Below, piece by piece: positions 25,717-35,482 of a stretch of 55,876 nt of DNA. Numbering within the stretch: the stretch's first letter is position 1; each line of letters starts with the position of its first letter. The translations under genes were made by a program, and so were the position numbers. The DNA comes from Nitrosovibrio sp. Nv17. Its GTDB lineage: Bacteria; Pseudomonadota; Gammaproteobacteria; Burkholderiales; Nitrosomonadaceae. Location: assembly GCF_900119085.1 (NCBI RefSeq), contig NZ_FPIQ01000019.1:3253-59128 (forward strand). Reading direction: 5' to 3'. The notes beneath the pieces are model-generated. The model worked only from the letters and a program-made list of their open reading frames with translations, was not told the origin of the DNA and did not search any database.

Positions 25717-26342
25717 AGAATCTGCTGATCCTCGCGGTCGTGCTGGTCTCAGGATGCGCCGCCCTCCGATCCCAGCCGCCGCTCTCCGTCTACGATCTTG
25801 GCACCGGGTCTCTGCAGGAGCACGCCGCTGCGCCTGAACCCGAACCTTCCGCCCCCCGCAGGAGCGTGCGGATGACGATCACCGCGCCGGTCTGGCTGGA
25901 CAGCCCGGCCATCCGTTATCGGCTGGCCTATCACGATCCTGCCAGGATTCACGTCTACTCGGGCAGCCGCTGGGCCGGCACGCCCGCAGCCCTGCTGGCG
26001 CAACGCGTCAAGGATCGCATCGCCGCGGCCGGTCGCGAAGTGACGATCGCCCCCGGGGAAGGCGTCCGCGCGGACTATGCGCTGCATCTCGAACTGGAGG
26101 AGTTCTCCCAGGTGTTCGACAGCCCCCGTGGAAGCCACGTCGTGGTGAAGCTGCACGCCAGCCTCGTCCGGCCCGGCCAGCGCACGCTCGCCGCCCAGCG
26201 CGGCTTCAACGTGGAGCAACCCGCACAGGAAGCCAGCGCAGCTGGGGCTGCCCATGCGCTGGCCGCCGCGAGCGACCGGGCCGCCGGCATGCTGCTGGAC
26301 TGGCTGGAACACGAACTGTCCGATCCGCGCGACCGCGGCTAG
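25713..26342 (+). CDS. ABC-type transport auxiliary lipoprotein (PqiC/YmbA family)
   Basis: 209 aa. Lipobox LVSGC with C15. The body carries the YDLG segment after the anchor and a C-terminal stretch (ALAAASDRAAGMLLDWL) like the PqiC/YmbA (ABC_trans_aux) family. It is expected in the outer membrane as the partner of the MCE protein, in place of MlaC/MlaA. It overlaps the MCE gene by 4 bp. The mla-type ATPase, permease and MCE with a pqi-type lipoprotein is a known alternative set in betaproteobacteria. Confidence 0.85.
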   Translation: MKNLLILAVVLVSGCAALRSQPPLSVYDLGTGSLQEHAAAPEPEPSAPRRSVRMTITAPVWLDSPAIRYRLAYHDPARIHVYSGSRWAGTPAALLAQRVKDRIAAAGREVTIAPGEGVRADYALHLELEEFSQVFDSPRGSHVVVKLHASLVRPGQRTLAAQRGFNVEQPAQEASAAGAAHALAAASDRAAGMLLDWLEHELSDPRDRG

Positions 26343-26510
26343 GCGGGATTCCTCCTCCCAGCCTCTGCGGCCCTTCCAATGCCCAGGAAGGTCCCGCCGC
26401 GCATCCCTGCGGCAGCGGACCTGCGACAATTTGCCGCATTCCTTCATCTTCCCGTTGCACCGATAATGCGGGAATACTGCTCGCAGGATCGGAACGGAGA
26501 AGGAACGACC

Positions 26511-27557
26511 ATGGAACGCCCATCAGCCCTCGTGGCGTGCGTGCTCATGCTGCCGCTGCTCGGCGCGTGCGCGGGCAACGCCATCCAGACAAGGCCCGCG
26601 GCCTCCGGACAGGAGAAATCCGCCGCCGCCGACTATCCTACCGTGGAGCGCGCCGTCGCGGGCTGCGCAGAGGGAGAACCGGCGTTCGACTGCGATCGCC
26701 GCGCCATCCTGGCGATGGCCGGCAACTACCTGGTCAGGTTCAACTTCGACGAAACCGTGGTGTTGCAGCCGGGCTACGAGCGCAGGGCCCCCAAGCGCAG
26801 CGGGGCCTTCGAGCAGGTCGTGCTGGTCGAGGATGCGGGCAGGCGGATTTCGCTGCAGCACATCCTGGTCATGGGCGACAAGGTGACGAAGCACTGGCGT
26901 CAGGACTGGGTGTACGAAGCGGCGCAGCACTGGGTCTACGTCGGCGGCCAGCGCTTCGAGGCGCGCGCGCGCAACGCCGAGACGATACCCGGCACGTGGA
27001 CGCAACTGGTCTACGAGGTCAATGACGCTCCCCGCTATGCAGGCGACGGAAAATGGAACCACCGGTACGGCGTGTCGACCTGGACCTCGGAACGCAGCTG
27101 GCGGCCGCTGCCCCGGCGCGAGTACACCACCCGCGATGACTACCAGCTGATCAATGCCGAGAACCGCCATACCATCGGCCCTCAGGGGTGGACGCACGAG
27201 CAGGACAATACCAAGGTGGTGCGCAAGGAACAGGGAAAGGACACCGTCCTGGTGCGCGAGTTCGGCTTCAACGAATACCGGCGCATCGAGGGCTTCGACT
27301 TCGGAGCCGCGGAAACCTACTGGCGGGACACGGCTGAATTCTGGGCCCGGATACGCGCCCGCTGGGACAGCGAATTCAATGCCGACGGCTCGCTGAGGCT
27401 GTCGGTACGCCCCGGGGACGAGGCCTTCAACAAGGCGATCCTGGAAACGGCGGACGACTACCGGAAGGATCCCCGCTTCGAGGCCTACCAGGCAAGGCTG
27501 GACGACATCTTCCGCCGCTTCGTCAACGTCGGCCACACGGCTTCGCTGTCCCGCTGA
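26511..27557 (+). CDS. DUF6607-like lipoprotein
   Basis: 348 aa with a signal peptide and lipobox LLGAC (C20). The body is rich in W/Y: GNYLVRFNFDETVVL, VEDAGRRISLQHILVMGD, KHWRQDWVYEA and YRRIEGFDFGAAETYWRDT. I match this to the uncharacterised DUF6607 family with moderate confidence. The start ATG 26511 has GGAGAAGGA upstream. It is separated from the MCE operon by 168 bp that hold no other gene. Function unknown; probably a periplasm-facing beta-rich protein. Confidence 0.6.
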   Translation: MERPSALVACVLMLPLLGACAGNAIQTRPAASGQEKSAAADYPTVERAVAGCAEGEPAFDCDRRAILAMAGNYLVRFNFDETVVLQPGYERRAPKRSGAFEQVVLVEDAGRRISLQHILVMGDKVTKHWRQDWVYEAAQHWVYVGGQRFEARARNAETIPGTWTQLVYEVNDAPRYAGDGKWNHRYGVSTWTSERSWRPLPRREYTTRDDYQLINAENRHTIGPQGWTHEQDNTKVVRKEQGKDTVLVREFGFNEYRRIEGFDFGAAETYWRDTAEFWARIRARWDSEFNADGSLRLSVRPGDEAFNKAILETADDYRKDPRFEAYQARLDDIFRRFVNVGHTASLSR

Positions 27558-27575
27558 GCCACCGAACCGGGCGCT

Positions 27576-28256
27576 TCATTCGGCCGTATCGAGCACCCTC
27601 TGCAGCGTCGCGCCACCCCGGCCGGGGTTGGCGCGGATGAGGCGCTCCTCCCCTGCCATCTCCAGATACAGCGCTTCCAGCGCCTTCTGCGCGATATAGT
27701 CCTCCACGTTCGCATACCTCTCGGCCACCAGGCCGAGCTTGCCGCCCTTGCGGACGAAGTCCTGGTATTTCCGGGCGAGATCCACCTCCCCCATGACGCC
27801 GCGCACGACGGGCGGGAACTCGCGCGCCAGCCTCTCCGAGGCATGGGCGCGAAAATATCGGGTCGCTGCATCGCCTCCCTCCGCCAGGAGGGCCGCGGGG
27901 TCCTCCACCGGCATCCGCGCCACCGCCTCCGCCAGCAGCGTGCGCGCCTCGTCCGTCGCGACCGCCATCTCGGCCACGCGGTTCATGCCCGTGACCAGAT
28001 TGTCCGCATGCTTGCCCGCTCCCAGTGCCCGCATCATGCTCTCCGCTTTCTGCAGCGTGCCGGGCAGGGGAATCCGCACCAGCGGATTCTCCAGAAATCC
28101 ATTGGCGACGCCCAGCGTATCGACCGCGGCATGCGCGCACTGGAGCAGCATCTGCCTCAGGCCGTCGGCCCTCTCCGCGTCCGACGACCCATCGTTGTCC
28201 GCGCCAGCGGCGGACACGCACACCAGAAATCCGGCAAGAACGGCAGCGATACGCAT
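27576..28256 (-). CDS. DUF4197 family exported protein
   Basis: 226 aa with a signal peptide (MRIAAVLAGFLVCVSAAGA). The helical domain with FLENPLVRIPLPGTLQKAESMMRALG and a C-terminal ALEALYLEMAGEERLIRANP segment fits DUF4197. In this family the gene is usually solitary and the function unknown. It converges with the DUF6607-like gene, leaving an 18-bp gap. Confidence 0.82.
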   Translation of the reverse strand: MRIAAVLAGFLVCVSAAGADNDGSSDAERADGLRQMLLQCAHAAVDTLGVANGFLENPLVRIPLPGTLQKAESMMRALGAGKHADNLVTGMNRVAEMAVATDEARTLLAEAVARMPVEDPAALLAEGGDAATRYFRAHASERLAREFPPVVRGVMGEVDLARKYQDFVRKGGKLGLVAERYANVEDYIAQKALEALYLEMAGEERLIRANPGRGGATLQRVLDTAE

Positions 28257-28313
28257 GATCAGCTTCTCCTCGATCGTTCCGCCGGGTCTCCCGCCAGCGT
28301 CCGTGCAGACACG

Positions 28314-29258
28314 CTACGTCAGGCCGGCCTCATGCGCCTGCTGGTCGGCGTGATAGCTGGAACGCACCATCGGGCCGCAAGCGGCGTTGCGATAGCCCAT
28401 CTCCAGGGCGGCACGCTCGAACGCCCTGAATCCCTCGGGCGGCACATAGCGCAGCACGGGCAGGTGCCCGGTGCTGGGCTGCAGGTACTGGCCGATGGTG
28501 AGCATCTCCACGTCATGCCTGCGCAGGTCGCGCATCACCTCCAGGATCTCCTCGTCCGTCTCGCCCAATCCCAGCATCAGGCCGGATTTGGTGGGGATGT
28601 GCGGGAAGCGCGCCTTGAAATCCTTCAGCAGCTTCAGGGAGTGCGCGTAGTCGGCGCCCGGACGGCACTGCCGGTAGAGGCGCGGCACGGTTTCCAGGTT
28701 GTGGTTCAGCACATCCGGCGGGCAGGCGGAGAGCCGCTCCAGCGCAACCTCCAGCCTGCCGCGGAAATCGGGCACGAGAATCTCTATCCTGGTGTGCGGC
28801 GAATGCGCGCGCACCTCGCGGATGCAGTCGGCGAAATGCTGCGCGCCACCGTCGCGCAGGTCGTCGCGATCGACGCTGGTGATGACGACGTACTTCAATC
28901 GCATCGCGGCGATGGAACGCGCCAGATGGACAGGCTCCTCCGCATCCGGGGCGAAGGGCTTGCCGTGCGCCACGTCGCAGAAGGGGCAGCGGCGCGTGCA
29001 CAGGTCGCCCAGTATCATGAAGGTGGCGGTGCCCTTGCCGAAGCACTCGCCGATGTTGGGGCAGGAGGCTTCCTCGCACACCGTGTGCAGCTTCTGCTCC
29101 CGCAGGATGCGCTTGACCTCGTGGAACCCCTGGCTGTTGGACGAGCGCACGCGGATCCAGGAGGGCTTGCGCAGGATTTCGCCCGGCGCCTGCGGGACGA
29201 TCTTGATCGGGTTGCGTGCGGTCTTGTCCGCGCCCTTCTGGCGGATTTCAGTGGTCAT
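28314..29258 (-). CDS. lipA: Lipoyl synthase
   Basis: 314 aa radical-SAM enzyme that inserts two sulfurs into octanoyl-protein to make lipoate. The auxiliary cluster cysteines are C61, C66 and C72 ([12 protein letters not shown]), and the SAM cluster is C87, C91, C94 (CTRRCPFC). The RSSYHAD end carries the Ser that ligates the auxiliary cluster. It lies 57 bp after lipB. A possible own promoter, TTGACG on the minus strand at 29318-29313, lies in the 3' end of lipB and the gap. Confidence 0.97.
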   Translation of the reverse strand: MTTEIRQKGADKTARNPIKIVPQAPGEILRKPSWIRVRSSNSQGFHEVKRILREQKLHTVCEEASCPNIGECFGKGTATFMILGDLCTRRCPFCDVAHGKPFAPDAEEPVHLARSIAAMRLKYVVITSVDRDDLRDGGAQHFADCIREVRAHSPHTRIEILVPDFRGRLEVALERLSACPPDVLNHNLETVPRLYRQCRPGADYAHSLKLLKDFKARFPHIPTKSGLMLGLGETDEEILEVMRDLRRHDVEMLTIGQYLQPSTGHLPVLRYVPPEGFRAFERAALEMGYRNAACGPMVRSSYHADQQAHEAGLT

Positions 29259-29315
29259 GAGCGTTCACGATGAGATCCCTATCTGCGTTGCGTATGATAT
29301 CACCCAAACGCTGCG

Positions 29316-29996
29316 TCAAGGCGCGCCGTGGCGCCCTCCCGGCGGCAGCGTTCCCGGCATGGCCGCTCCACGCGCGGCGGCGGGCACGGCCGTGCCGCAC
29401 AGCCTTGCCTGCAGCCTGTCGGCCAGGGCCTCGCCCAGGGCGGCGGCATCGGCGGCAATGCCGAGATCGCGCGTCTGCGTGACCTGCAGGCCGGGGTAGC
29501 CGCAGGGATCGATGGCGGCAAACGCGCCCAGGTCCATGTCCACGTTGAGCGCCAGCCCATGGTAGCAGCAGCCGTTCCTGATCTTGAGTCCCAGCGCCGC
29601 GATTTTCAGGCCATCGACATACACCCCCGGCGCTTCCACCCGCCCTGCGGCCGCGATGCCATGGTCCCGCAGCAGGTCCGCCACGGCGCCCTCCATGCCG
29701 CGCACCAGCTCCCGCACCCCGAATCCGAGACGGCGAAGGTCGAGCAGGAGGTAGGCGATGACCTGGCCCGGGCCATGATACGTGATCTGTCCGCCGCGAT
29801 CGGTACGGATCACGTCGATGTCGACCGCGTGCAGGAGATGCTCCGGCCTGCCGGCCACGCCCTGGGTATAGACCGGCGGATGCTGCAGCAGCCAGATCTC
29901 GTCCGGCGTGCTCCTGGTGCGCGCGGCCGTGAACGCCTTCATCGCCTCCCAGGTGGCAAGGTAGTCCGCCAGCCCGGCATGCCTGCGGATTCTCAA
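29316..29996 (-). CDS. lipB: Octanoyl-[acyl-carrier-protein]:protein transferase
   Basis: 226 aa. It moves octanoate from ACP to lipoyl domains, the step before LipA. Motifs: GGQITYHGPGQVIAY, VYVDGLKIAALGLKI with the catalytic Lys, and DPCGYPGLQVTQ with the acyl-accepting Cys. The tail after about residue 200 (CGTAVPAAARGAAMPGT) is not conserved. It follows ybeD by 10 bp. Confidence 0.96.
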   Translation of the reverse strand: MRIRRHAGLADYLATWEAMKAFTAARTRSTPDEIWLLQHPPVYTQGVAGRPEHLLHAVDIDVIRTDRGGQITYHGPGQVIAYLLLDLRRLGFGVRELVRGMEGAVADLLRDHGIAAAGRVEAPGVYVDGLKIAALGLKIRNGCCYHGLALNVDMDLGAFAAIDPCGYPGLQVTQTRDLGIAADAAALGEALADRLQARLCGTAVPAAARGAAMPGTLPPGGRHGAP

Positions 29997-30006
29997 TTCC
30001 GGATGC

Positions 30007-30360
30007 TCAGAGCGCCATGATCACCATCGGGTGATCGCACAGTTCCCGGTACAGCGCGTCCAGCTGCGCGCGGGACAGGGCACGGATGGTGCAGGTCAGG
30101 CTGAGATAGGTGTTCTTTCCGCTGAACCTCACTTCCATCCCGCTCTCGTCGAAATCCGGCGCGTGGCGCTTTACGATCTCCACCACCTCGCGCACGAAAT
30201 CCAGCTTCCCGTCCCCCCGGGAAGCGGAAGACAGCGCCGTCCCCTGGCCGTTGCGCGGAACGGCCGACCCCGCCGGCAGTCCGTCCACGCGTCCCATGAT
30301 CTTGACGGGAAAGTCGCAGGGATACTCGATCAGGGAGGGGGGCGCCGACGCGTCGTCCAT
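30007..30360 (-). CDS. ybeD: YbeD/DUF493 family protein
   Basis: 117 aa. The core LIEYPCDFPVKIMGR and the C-terminal SGKNTYLSLTCTIRALSRAQLDALYRELCDHPMV match YbeD. The family is usually near 87-95 aa; about 25 residues (near 27-52, PAGSAVPRNGQGTALSSASR) appear inserted. YbeD has an ACT-like fold and is thought to regulate lipoate or cell-wall genes, which fits its place between dat and lipB. Confidence 0.88.
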   Translation of the reverse strand: MDDASAPPSLIEYPCDFPVKIMGRVDGLPAGSAVPRNGQGTALSSASRGDGKLDFVREVVEIVKRHAPDFDESGMEVRFSGKNTYLSLTCTIRALSRAQLDALYRELCDHPMVIMAL

Positions 30361-30372
30361 CGATGGAAAGTC

Positions 30373-31233
30373 TCAGAAGGGAGACCCGTTTCCCCGCATG
30401 ACCCGCTCCTTGTAGTCCTGGTAAAGACGGTGCAGCAGGGCGAACGCCGCCCCCGGCCGCCCATCTCCCACCGGCCGGCCATCGAGGCGGGTAACGGGCA
30501 GAATCTCCTTGGTGGACGAGGTCAGCAGTATCTCCTGGGCGGTGCGCAGTTCATGCTCGGAAACCGTCCTGATCTCATGCCGAATCCCGCGGGCCACGGC
30601 AATCTCGAGCACGATGTCATAGGTTATGCCGGGCAGCATCAGATGATTCTTGGGCGGGGTCAGCAGCACGCCGTCCTTCAGGACGAAGATGTTGCTGGCC
30701 GCGCCCTCCGTCATGAAACCGTCGCGCAGCAGTATCGTCTCGCGGGCGCCGGCGTCGACCGCCATCTGCCGCAGCAGCACGTTGGGCAGCAGGGAAATCG
30801 CCTTGATGTCGCAGCGCAGCCAGCGGTTGTCGGCGGCCGTGACGGCGGGAATCCCGGTGGCCAGCAATTCCTGGGGCGGAACCAGGAGCGGATTGCTCAT
30901 GATGAACACGGTCGCCGCGGTATCCTCCGGAAAGGCATGATCGCGCCTTGCCACGCCGCGGGTGACGTGCAGGTACAACGACTGGTCCTCTCCGGCATTG
31001 CCGGCGACGATCCGCCCCAGCAGCGCGCTCCACTCCTCGTCGCTGTGCGGATTCGCCAGGCGGATGCCGTCGAGGCTGTGCTGCAGGCGGCGCAGGTGCT
31101 CCGCCAGGCGGAAGGGCCTGCGGGAATACACCGGGATGACCTCGTATACGCCGTCCCCGAATATGAAGCCCCTGTCCAGCACCGGGACGCGGGCTTCCTC
31201 GATGGGCATGAAGTCACCGTTGAGATAGATCAT
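30373..31233 (-). CDS. dat: D-amino acid aminotransferase (PLP class IV)
   Basis: 286 aa. The fold-type IV enzyme has the PLP lysine K144 in RCDIKAISLLPN, an N-terminal VPVLDRGFIFGDGVYEV and the phosphate-binding EGAASNIFV. It interconverts D-alanine and D-glutamate with keto acids for cell-wall synthesis. Branched-chain aminotransferases share the fold, but the RGFIFGDGVYEV pattern and the dacA neighbour favour D-amino acids. It lies between dacA and ybeD. Confidence 0.9.
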   Translation of the reverse strand: MIYLNGDFMPIEEARVPVLDRGFIFGDGVYEVIPVYSRRPFRLAEHLRRLQHSLDGIRLANPHSDEEWSALLGRIVAGNAGEDQSLYLHVTRGVARRDHAFPEDTAATVFIMSNPLLVPPQELLATGIPAVTAADNRWLRCDIKAISLLPNVLLRQMAVDAGARETILLRDGFMTEGAASNIFVLKDGVLLTPPKNHLMLPGITYDIVLEIAVARGIRHEIRTVSEHELRTAQEILLTSSTKEILPVTRLDGRPVGDGRPGAAFALLHRLYQDYKERVMRGNGSPF

Positions 31234-31275
31234 GATGGCGATCGTGTCGGTGGAATCGATGGACGAGGCGGCGCG

Positions 31276-32418
31276 CTAGTTGAACAGCAGCTGCAGGCTG
31301 TCCCATGCCCGGCCGAAGAAGCTGGCCACGCCCACGGTCTCCAGCGCGACCAGCGGATGCTCCGCCATGGGCTTGCCCTGGAACGTGAACTTCACCATGC
31401 CCACCTTCTGCCCCGCGCTGACCGGCGCGATCAGGGGTTGCTTGTATTCCATCTTGGCCTTCAGCTTGTCCGCCTGCCCCTTTGGAAACGAGAAGTATAC
31501 ATCGTCGCCGAATCCCGTCCTGAGCCTGCCTTGCGTACCCTTCCACAGCGGCAGGGCGGTGACCTCCCGCTCCTTCTCGTACAGGCGCACGGTATCGTAG
31601 AACTGGAAGCCGTGGTTCAGCAGGCGCTGGCTCTCCACGGTGCGCGCGTGGTCGGAGGCGGCTCCCATCACGATGGAGATCAGGCGGCGCTCCCCGCGCC
31701 TGGCCGAGGCCGCGAGGCAGTAGCCGGCAGCCTCGGTATGGCCGGTCTTGATGCCGTCGACGTTGGGGTCGAGCCACAGGAGGCGATTGCGGTTGGGCTG
31801 CGTGATGCTGTGGTAGGTGAACTCGCGCAGCGAATAGAGCGGATAGTACTCGGGGAAGTGGCGCATCATGGCTGCCGCCAGCAGCGCCAGGTCCCGCGGC
31901 GTCGAATAGTGATCCGGGTGCGGCAGGCCGGTGGCATTGGCGAAGCGCGTGTTGCGCATGTCCAGGCGCGCCGCCTCCTTGTTCATGATCTGCACGAAGG
32001 CGTCTTCCGAGCCGGCGATGGTCTCAGCCAGCGCCACGCAGGCATCGTTGCCGGATTGGACGATCATGCCGCGTATCAGTTCGTCGACCGTCACCGGTTT
32101 GCCGGGCTCGATGAACATGCGCGAACCCGGGGTGCGCCAGGCATGCTCGGAAACGGGAACCACCTGCGTCAGGGTGAGGCGCTTCTGCCTCAGGGACAGG
32201 AATGTGATGTACGCCGTCATCAGCTTGGTGAGCGACGCAGGCTCCACGCGCTCCTGCGTGTTCAGTCCGGCCAGGGTCTGGCCGGACTGGAAATCGACCA
32301 GGATATAGGATTTCGCCGCGACCGACAGCGTGGGTTGCGGCGCCACGTCGTGCCCGGGTTGCTGGGCGCCCAGGGGGAGCGCCGAGAGGCACAGCAGCGA
32401 CAGAAATAACCGTTTCAT
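31276..32418 (-). CDS. dacA: D-alanyl-D-alanine carboxypeptidase (PBP5/6 type)
   Basis: 380 aa. Serine-peptidase motifs: PASLTKLM (SxxK), QSGNDAC (SxN) and GIKTGHTEAAG (KTG). The C-terminal domain ends in an amphipathic anchor (VASFFGRAWDSLQLLFN). The enzyme trims the terminal D-Ala of peptidoglycan stems in the periplasm. The ATG at 32418 is preferred over a TTG four codons earlier because the signal peptide MKRLFLSLLCLSALPLGAQ starts there. Confidence 0.95.
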   Translation of the reverse strand: MKRLFLSLLCLSALPLGAQQPGHDVAPQPTLSVAAKSYILVDFQSGQTLAGLNTQERVEPASLTKLMTAYITFLSLRQKRLTLTQVVPVSEHAWRTPGSRMFIEPGKPVTVDELIRGMIVQSGNDACVALAETIAGSEDAFVQIMNKEAARLDMRNTRFANATGLPHPDHYSTPRDLALLAAAMMRHFPEYYPLYSLREFTYHSITQPNRNRLLWLDPNVDGIKTGHTEAAGYCLAASARRGERRLISIVMGAASDHARTVESQRLLNHGFQFYDTVRLYEKEREVTALPLWKGTQGRLRTGFGDDVYFSFPKGQADKLKAKMEYKQPLIAPVSAGQKVGMVKFTFQGKPMAEHPLVALETVGVASFFGRAWDSLQLLFN

Positions 32419-32487
32419 GGCGAACCGCAAAAGCAGCCATTATATCCCAGGCTGCCGAGCCGCGTTGCCGGCGGCAGCGCGTGCCCG

Positions 32488-32829
32488 TCAACGCGCGCTG
32501 CGGCATACGCTGAATCCGTCGTTCCAGCCCATGCGGTATTGGCCGTCGCTGGCGAAACGCTGCTCGTTCTTGCGCCCGTACGAGGTTTTCTTGGCGGTTT
32601 CGCAGCCGTCGACGTAGCCTTCCTTGAAGGCGGGCGAGTAGCCGGCCAGGTTGTAGGCGGGACGGGTGCTGGGAGGCTGCGGCGCCACGGGGCGCGCTTG
32701 CGGATCCGAAGCCGGCGGCGGACCGGGGGAGGCATCCCCGTCGGATCCCTGCTCCCGCTCCGCATCCAGCGTCGCGCAGCCCGCAATCAAAGCCGTCAGA
32801 AAGATCATCCCGTAGCCGATGCGTATCAT
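32488..32829 (-). CDS. Small lipoprotein of unknown function
   Basis: 113 aa with lipobox LIAGC (C18). A Pro/Ser-rich linker (about 30-60) precedes a compact domain with the echoing motifs FKEGYVDGCETAKK and YRMGWNDGFSVC; its two Cys may pair. I do not recognise the family. It is followed on the same strand by dacA (69 bp gap) and preceded by the HerA-like gene. Confidence 0.7.
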   Translation of the reverse strand: MIRIGYGMIFLTALIAGCATLDAEREQGSDGDASPGPPPASDPQARPVAPQPPSTRPAYNLAGYSPAFKEGYVDGCETAKKTSYGRKNEQRFASDGQYRMGWNDGFSVCRSAR

Positions 32830-32880
32830 CTCGAACCCCCCTTTGACGGTCCCGCCATGACGGCGAAGCGCCGGAAGACT

Positions 32881-34413
32881 TCAGCGTCTGCGTCCGCCGC
32901 CGAACATGCCTCCCAGCACGCCCCTCAGGATTTCGCGGCCCATCTGCGAACCGATCGAACGGGCCGCACTCCTGGCGGCGGCGTCGAGTATGCCCGGCTG
33001 GCGCCCGCCGCGGGGGCCGGTCCTGCCGAGCAGCATCTCGCCCAGCGCATCCATGACGCCGCCGCCCGGCGCACCCGCTGGCGCCCTAGCCGCGGCCGGC
33101 TGTTCCTGCTCGCCCGCTGTCTCCTGCATGCCCGCAGCGCGGCTCCTGAGAATCTCGTAGGCGGATTCGCGATCCACCTCCTTCTCGTAGTGCCCGTGGA
33201 TCACCGACGCTCGGGTGATGGCCGCGCGCTCCGCCTCGGCCAGCGGACCGATGCGCGACGCGGGCGGCAGAATGAATGCCCGCTCCACCACCTGGGGGCG
33301 GCCCTTCTCATCCAGCAGGGAGACCAGCGCTTCCCCCACCGCCAGTTCGGTGATGGCCTTCTCGGCGTCGAAACCGGAATTGGCGCGCAGGGTCTGCGCG
33401 GCGGATCGTACCGCCTTCTGGTCGCGCGGGGTGAACGCACGCAGGGCATGCTGCACGCGGTTGCCCAGCTGCCCCAGCACGCTCTCGGGAACGTCGAGCG
33501 GATTCTGCGTGACGAAGTACACGCCGACCCCCTTGGAGCGTATCAGGCGCACCACCTGCTCGATCTTCTCCAGCAGGGCGCGGGGTGCCTCGCTGAACAG
33601 GAGATGGGCTTCATCGAAGAAAAAGACAAGCCTCGGCTTCTCCGGATCGCCGACCTCCGGCAACCGCTCGAACAGCTCCGACAGTATCCACAGCAGGAAG
33701 GTCGAGTACAGCTTGGGCGCATGCATGAGCCTGTCGGCGGCAAGAACGTTGATCATGCCGCGACCGCGCGCGTCGGTCTGCATCAGGTCGTCGATGTCCA
33801 GCATGGGTTCGCCGAAGAATCGCCCGCCCCCCTGCTGCTCGATCTCGAGCAGCGCGCGCTGGATCGCACCGATCGAGGCGGCGGAAACGTTGCCGTATTC
33901 CACGGTGAAGCGCTTCGTGTTCTCGCCGACGAACTGCAGCATCGCCCGCAGATCCTTCATGTCGAGCAGCAGCAGGCCGCTGTCGTCCGCAATCCTGAAC
34001 ACCAGCGCCAGCACGCCCTGCTGGGTGTCGTTCAGGTTGAGCAACCGCCCGAGCAGCAACGGGCCCATGTCGGAGATGGTCGCGCGCACCGGATGCCCGG
34101 CACTGCCGTATACGTCCCAGAACGTCACCGGGCTCGCCTCCCATTGCGGTGCGTCGAGGCCGAGCCGCGCCAGGCGCTCCCGCATCTTGGGCGAATCCGT
34201 GCCCGCGGCGGCCAGCCCCGCCAGGTCGCCCTTGACGTCGGCCATGAATACCGGCACGCCGATCGACGACAGCCGCTCGGCCATCACCTGCAGCGTGACG
34301 GTCTTCCCGGTGCCGGTAGCGCCGGCGATGAGGCCGTGCCGATTGGCCAGACCGGGCAGCAGCAGGATGGGATGGTCGGATATCGCGATCGGCAGCGGCT
34401 CTGGCATGGTCAT
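32881..34413 (-). CDS. HerA-like ATPase (YjgR/DUF853 family)
   Basis: 510 aa. Walker A is GATGTGKT (31-38), followed by [14 protein letters not shown] and the Walker B-like [12 protein letters not shown]. The late [19 protein letters not shown] motif is typical of the HerA C-terminal/DUF853 family, whose role is unclear. The last 60 residues are low-complexity Gly/Ala/Arg. The start is Met at 34413 (MTMPEPLPI); the longer open frame upstream adds 20 unconserved residues. Confidence 0.88.
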   Translation of the reverse strand: MTMPEPLPIAISDHPILLLPGLANRHGLIAGATGTGKTVTLQVMAERLSSIGVPVFMADVKGDLAGLAAAGTDSPKMRERLARLGLDAPQWEASPVTFWDVYGSAGHPVRATISDMGPLLLGRLLNLNDTQQGVLALVFRIADDSGLLLLDMKDLRAMLQFVGENTKRFTVEYGNVSAASIGAIQRALLEIEQQGGGRFFGEPMLDIDDLMQTDARGRGMINVLAADRLMHAPKLYSTFLLWILSELFERLPEVGDPEKPRLVFFFDEAHLLFSEAPRALLEKIEQVVRLIRSKGVGVYFVTQNPLDVPESVLGQLGNRVQHALRAFTPRDQKAVRSAAQTLRANSGFDAEKAITELAVGEALVSLLDEKGRPQVVERAFILPPASRIGPLAEAERAAITRASVIHGHYEKEVDRESAYEILRSRAAGMQETAGEQEQPAAARAPAGAPGGGVMDALGEMLLGRTGPRGGRQPGILDAAARSAARSIGSQMGREILRGVLGGMFGGGRRR

Positions 34414-34536
34414 GATGGAGGGTATCGGATGATGTGACGTACTATTGTAGGGGCCAAGGCAGGGGGTCCGCAATCGGCAGCCTCGGAAGCGGATGACCGG
34501 GGCGGCCCCGATGCCGACAGGGCATGTACGGTCGCC

Positions 34537-35457
34537 TCATCCGGCCCAGCGGGCGATCTCCAGCGCCAGCAGCAACAGCAGCCACAGCATCAGCGTACGC
34601 CAGATCAGCCCGATCGCACTCTGCAGGAAATCCGCGTCGGCTTCGTCGCCCACGCCCACCTCCGGGCGGTGATATTGTCCGTTCGGCTCGCGCAGCGCGT
34701 CGCCCAGGCGCACCCCGAGCGCACCCGCGCCGCTGGCGAGGATGACGCCTTCGGCCTGGTTGAGCCAGGAGGCCGCCTGCACCCGCCAGCAGTACACCGC
34801 GTCCTCGAAATTTCCCGCGATCGCGAAACCCGCGGCGGTCGATCTCGCCGGGATCCAGTCCACGATCTCGAATGCCCGGGCCGCGAAATGGCCGAACGCA
34901 TCCGGCGCCCGCACCCGCCCGCCCCAGCGCGCGCTCAGCAGGTCGGAAAGCCGGTACAGCACCGGGCCCAGAGGTCCGGGCAGCAGCACGAAGCAGACGA
35001 TGATGGCGAACACATGGCGATGCGCATGGATCAATCCCGATTCGATGACGCAGCGGGCGATCTCCGTGTCATTGCAGGCCTCCAGCGACGCACCGCTCCA
35101 TCCCTGCGACAGGTCCCGCGCCAGGGGCGTGTCCCCGCTCCTGAGCGCATCCCGGATCCCGGCCAGCGCATCGCCCAGCCGGCGGAAACTCAGCGTGGAA
35201 TACAGTATCGCCACGTTCCACATCCACCCCAGCAGCGGGCTGAAGCCATACAGGACATGATGGATCCATCCCGTCAGCGCCAGCACCGGCACCACCGCGA
35301 GAATCCAGGCGGCGATGCCGTGGCGGCGCATCCCGGTGTCGAAATAGCGCTCCACCATGTCCGCGTACGCGGAAAACAGCGAAGCGAACCGATCCTGGCT
35401 CCTGCCGGGACGCCAATACTCCAGCGCGAGGGCAAGAATCAACGAAAACAGGGTCAT
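34537..35457 (-). CDS. CobD/CbiB family membrane protein
   Basis: 306 aa with an early ALALEYWRP helix, several membrane segments (about 48-68, 150-172, 285-305) and FEIVDWIPARSTAAGFAIAGNFEDAVYCW, the core of the CobD/CbiB and AmpE-like group. True CobD makes the aminopropanol arm of cobalamin, but no other cobalamin gene is in the window, so the actual role is open. It follows sucD on the same strand with a 25-bp gap. Confidence 0.82.
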   Translation of the reverse strand: MTLFSLILALALEYWRPGRSQDRFASLFSAYADMVERYFDTGMRRHGIAAWILAVVPVLALTGWIHHVLYGFSPLLGWMWNVAILYSTLSFRRLGDALAGIRDALRSGDTPLARDLSQGWSGASLEACNDTEIARCVIESGLIHAHRHVFAIIVCFVLLPGPLGPVLYRLSDLLSARWGGRVRAPDAFGHFAARAFEIVDWIPARSTAAGFAIAGNFEDAVYCWRVQAASWLNQAEGVILASGAGALGVRLGDALREPNGQYHRPEVGVGDEADADFLQSAIGLIWRTLMLWLLLLLALEIARWAG

Positions 35458-35482
35458 GTCCGCACGGCTCCGGCTGGACGGC

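Noticed and set aside
30031-32409. 792-codon plus-strand open frame
   Set aside because: Covers ybeD, dat and dacA on the opposite strand, each with clear catalytic motifs.
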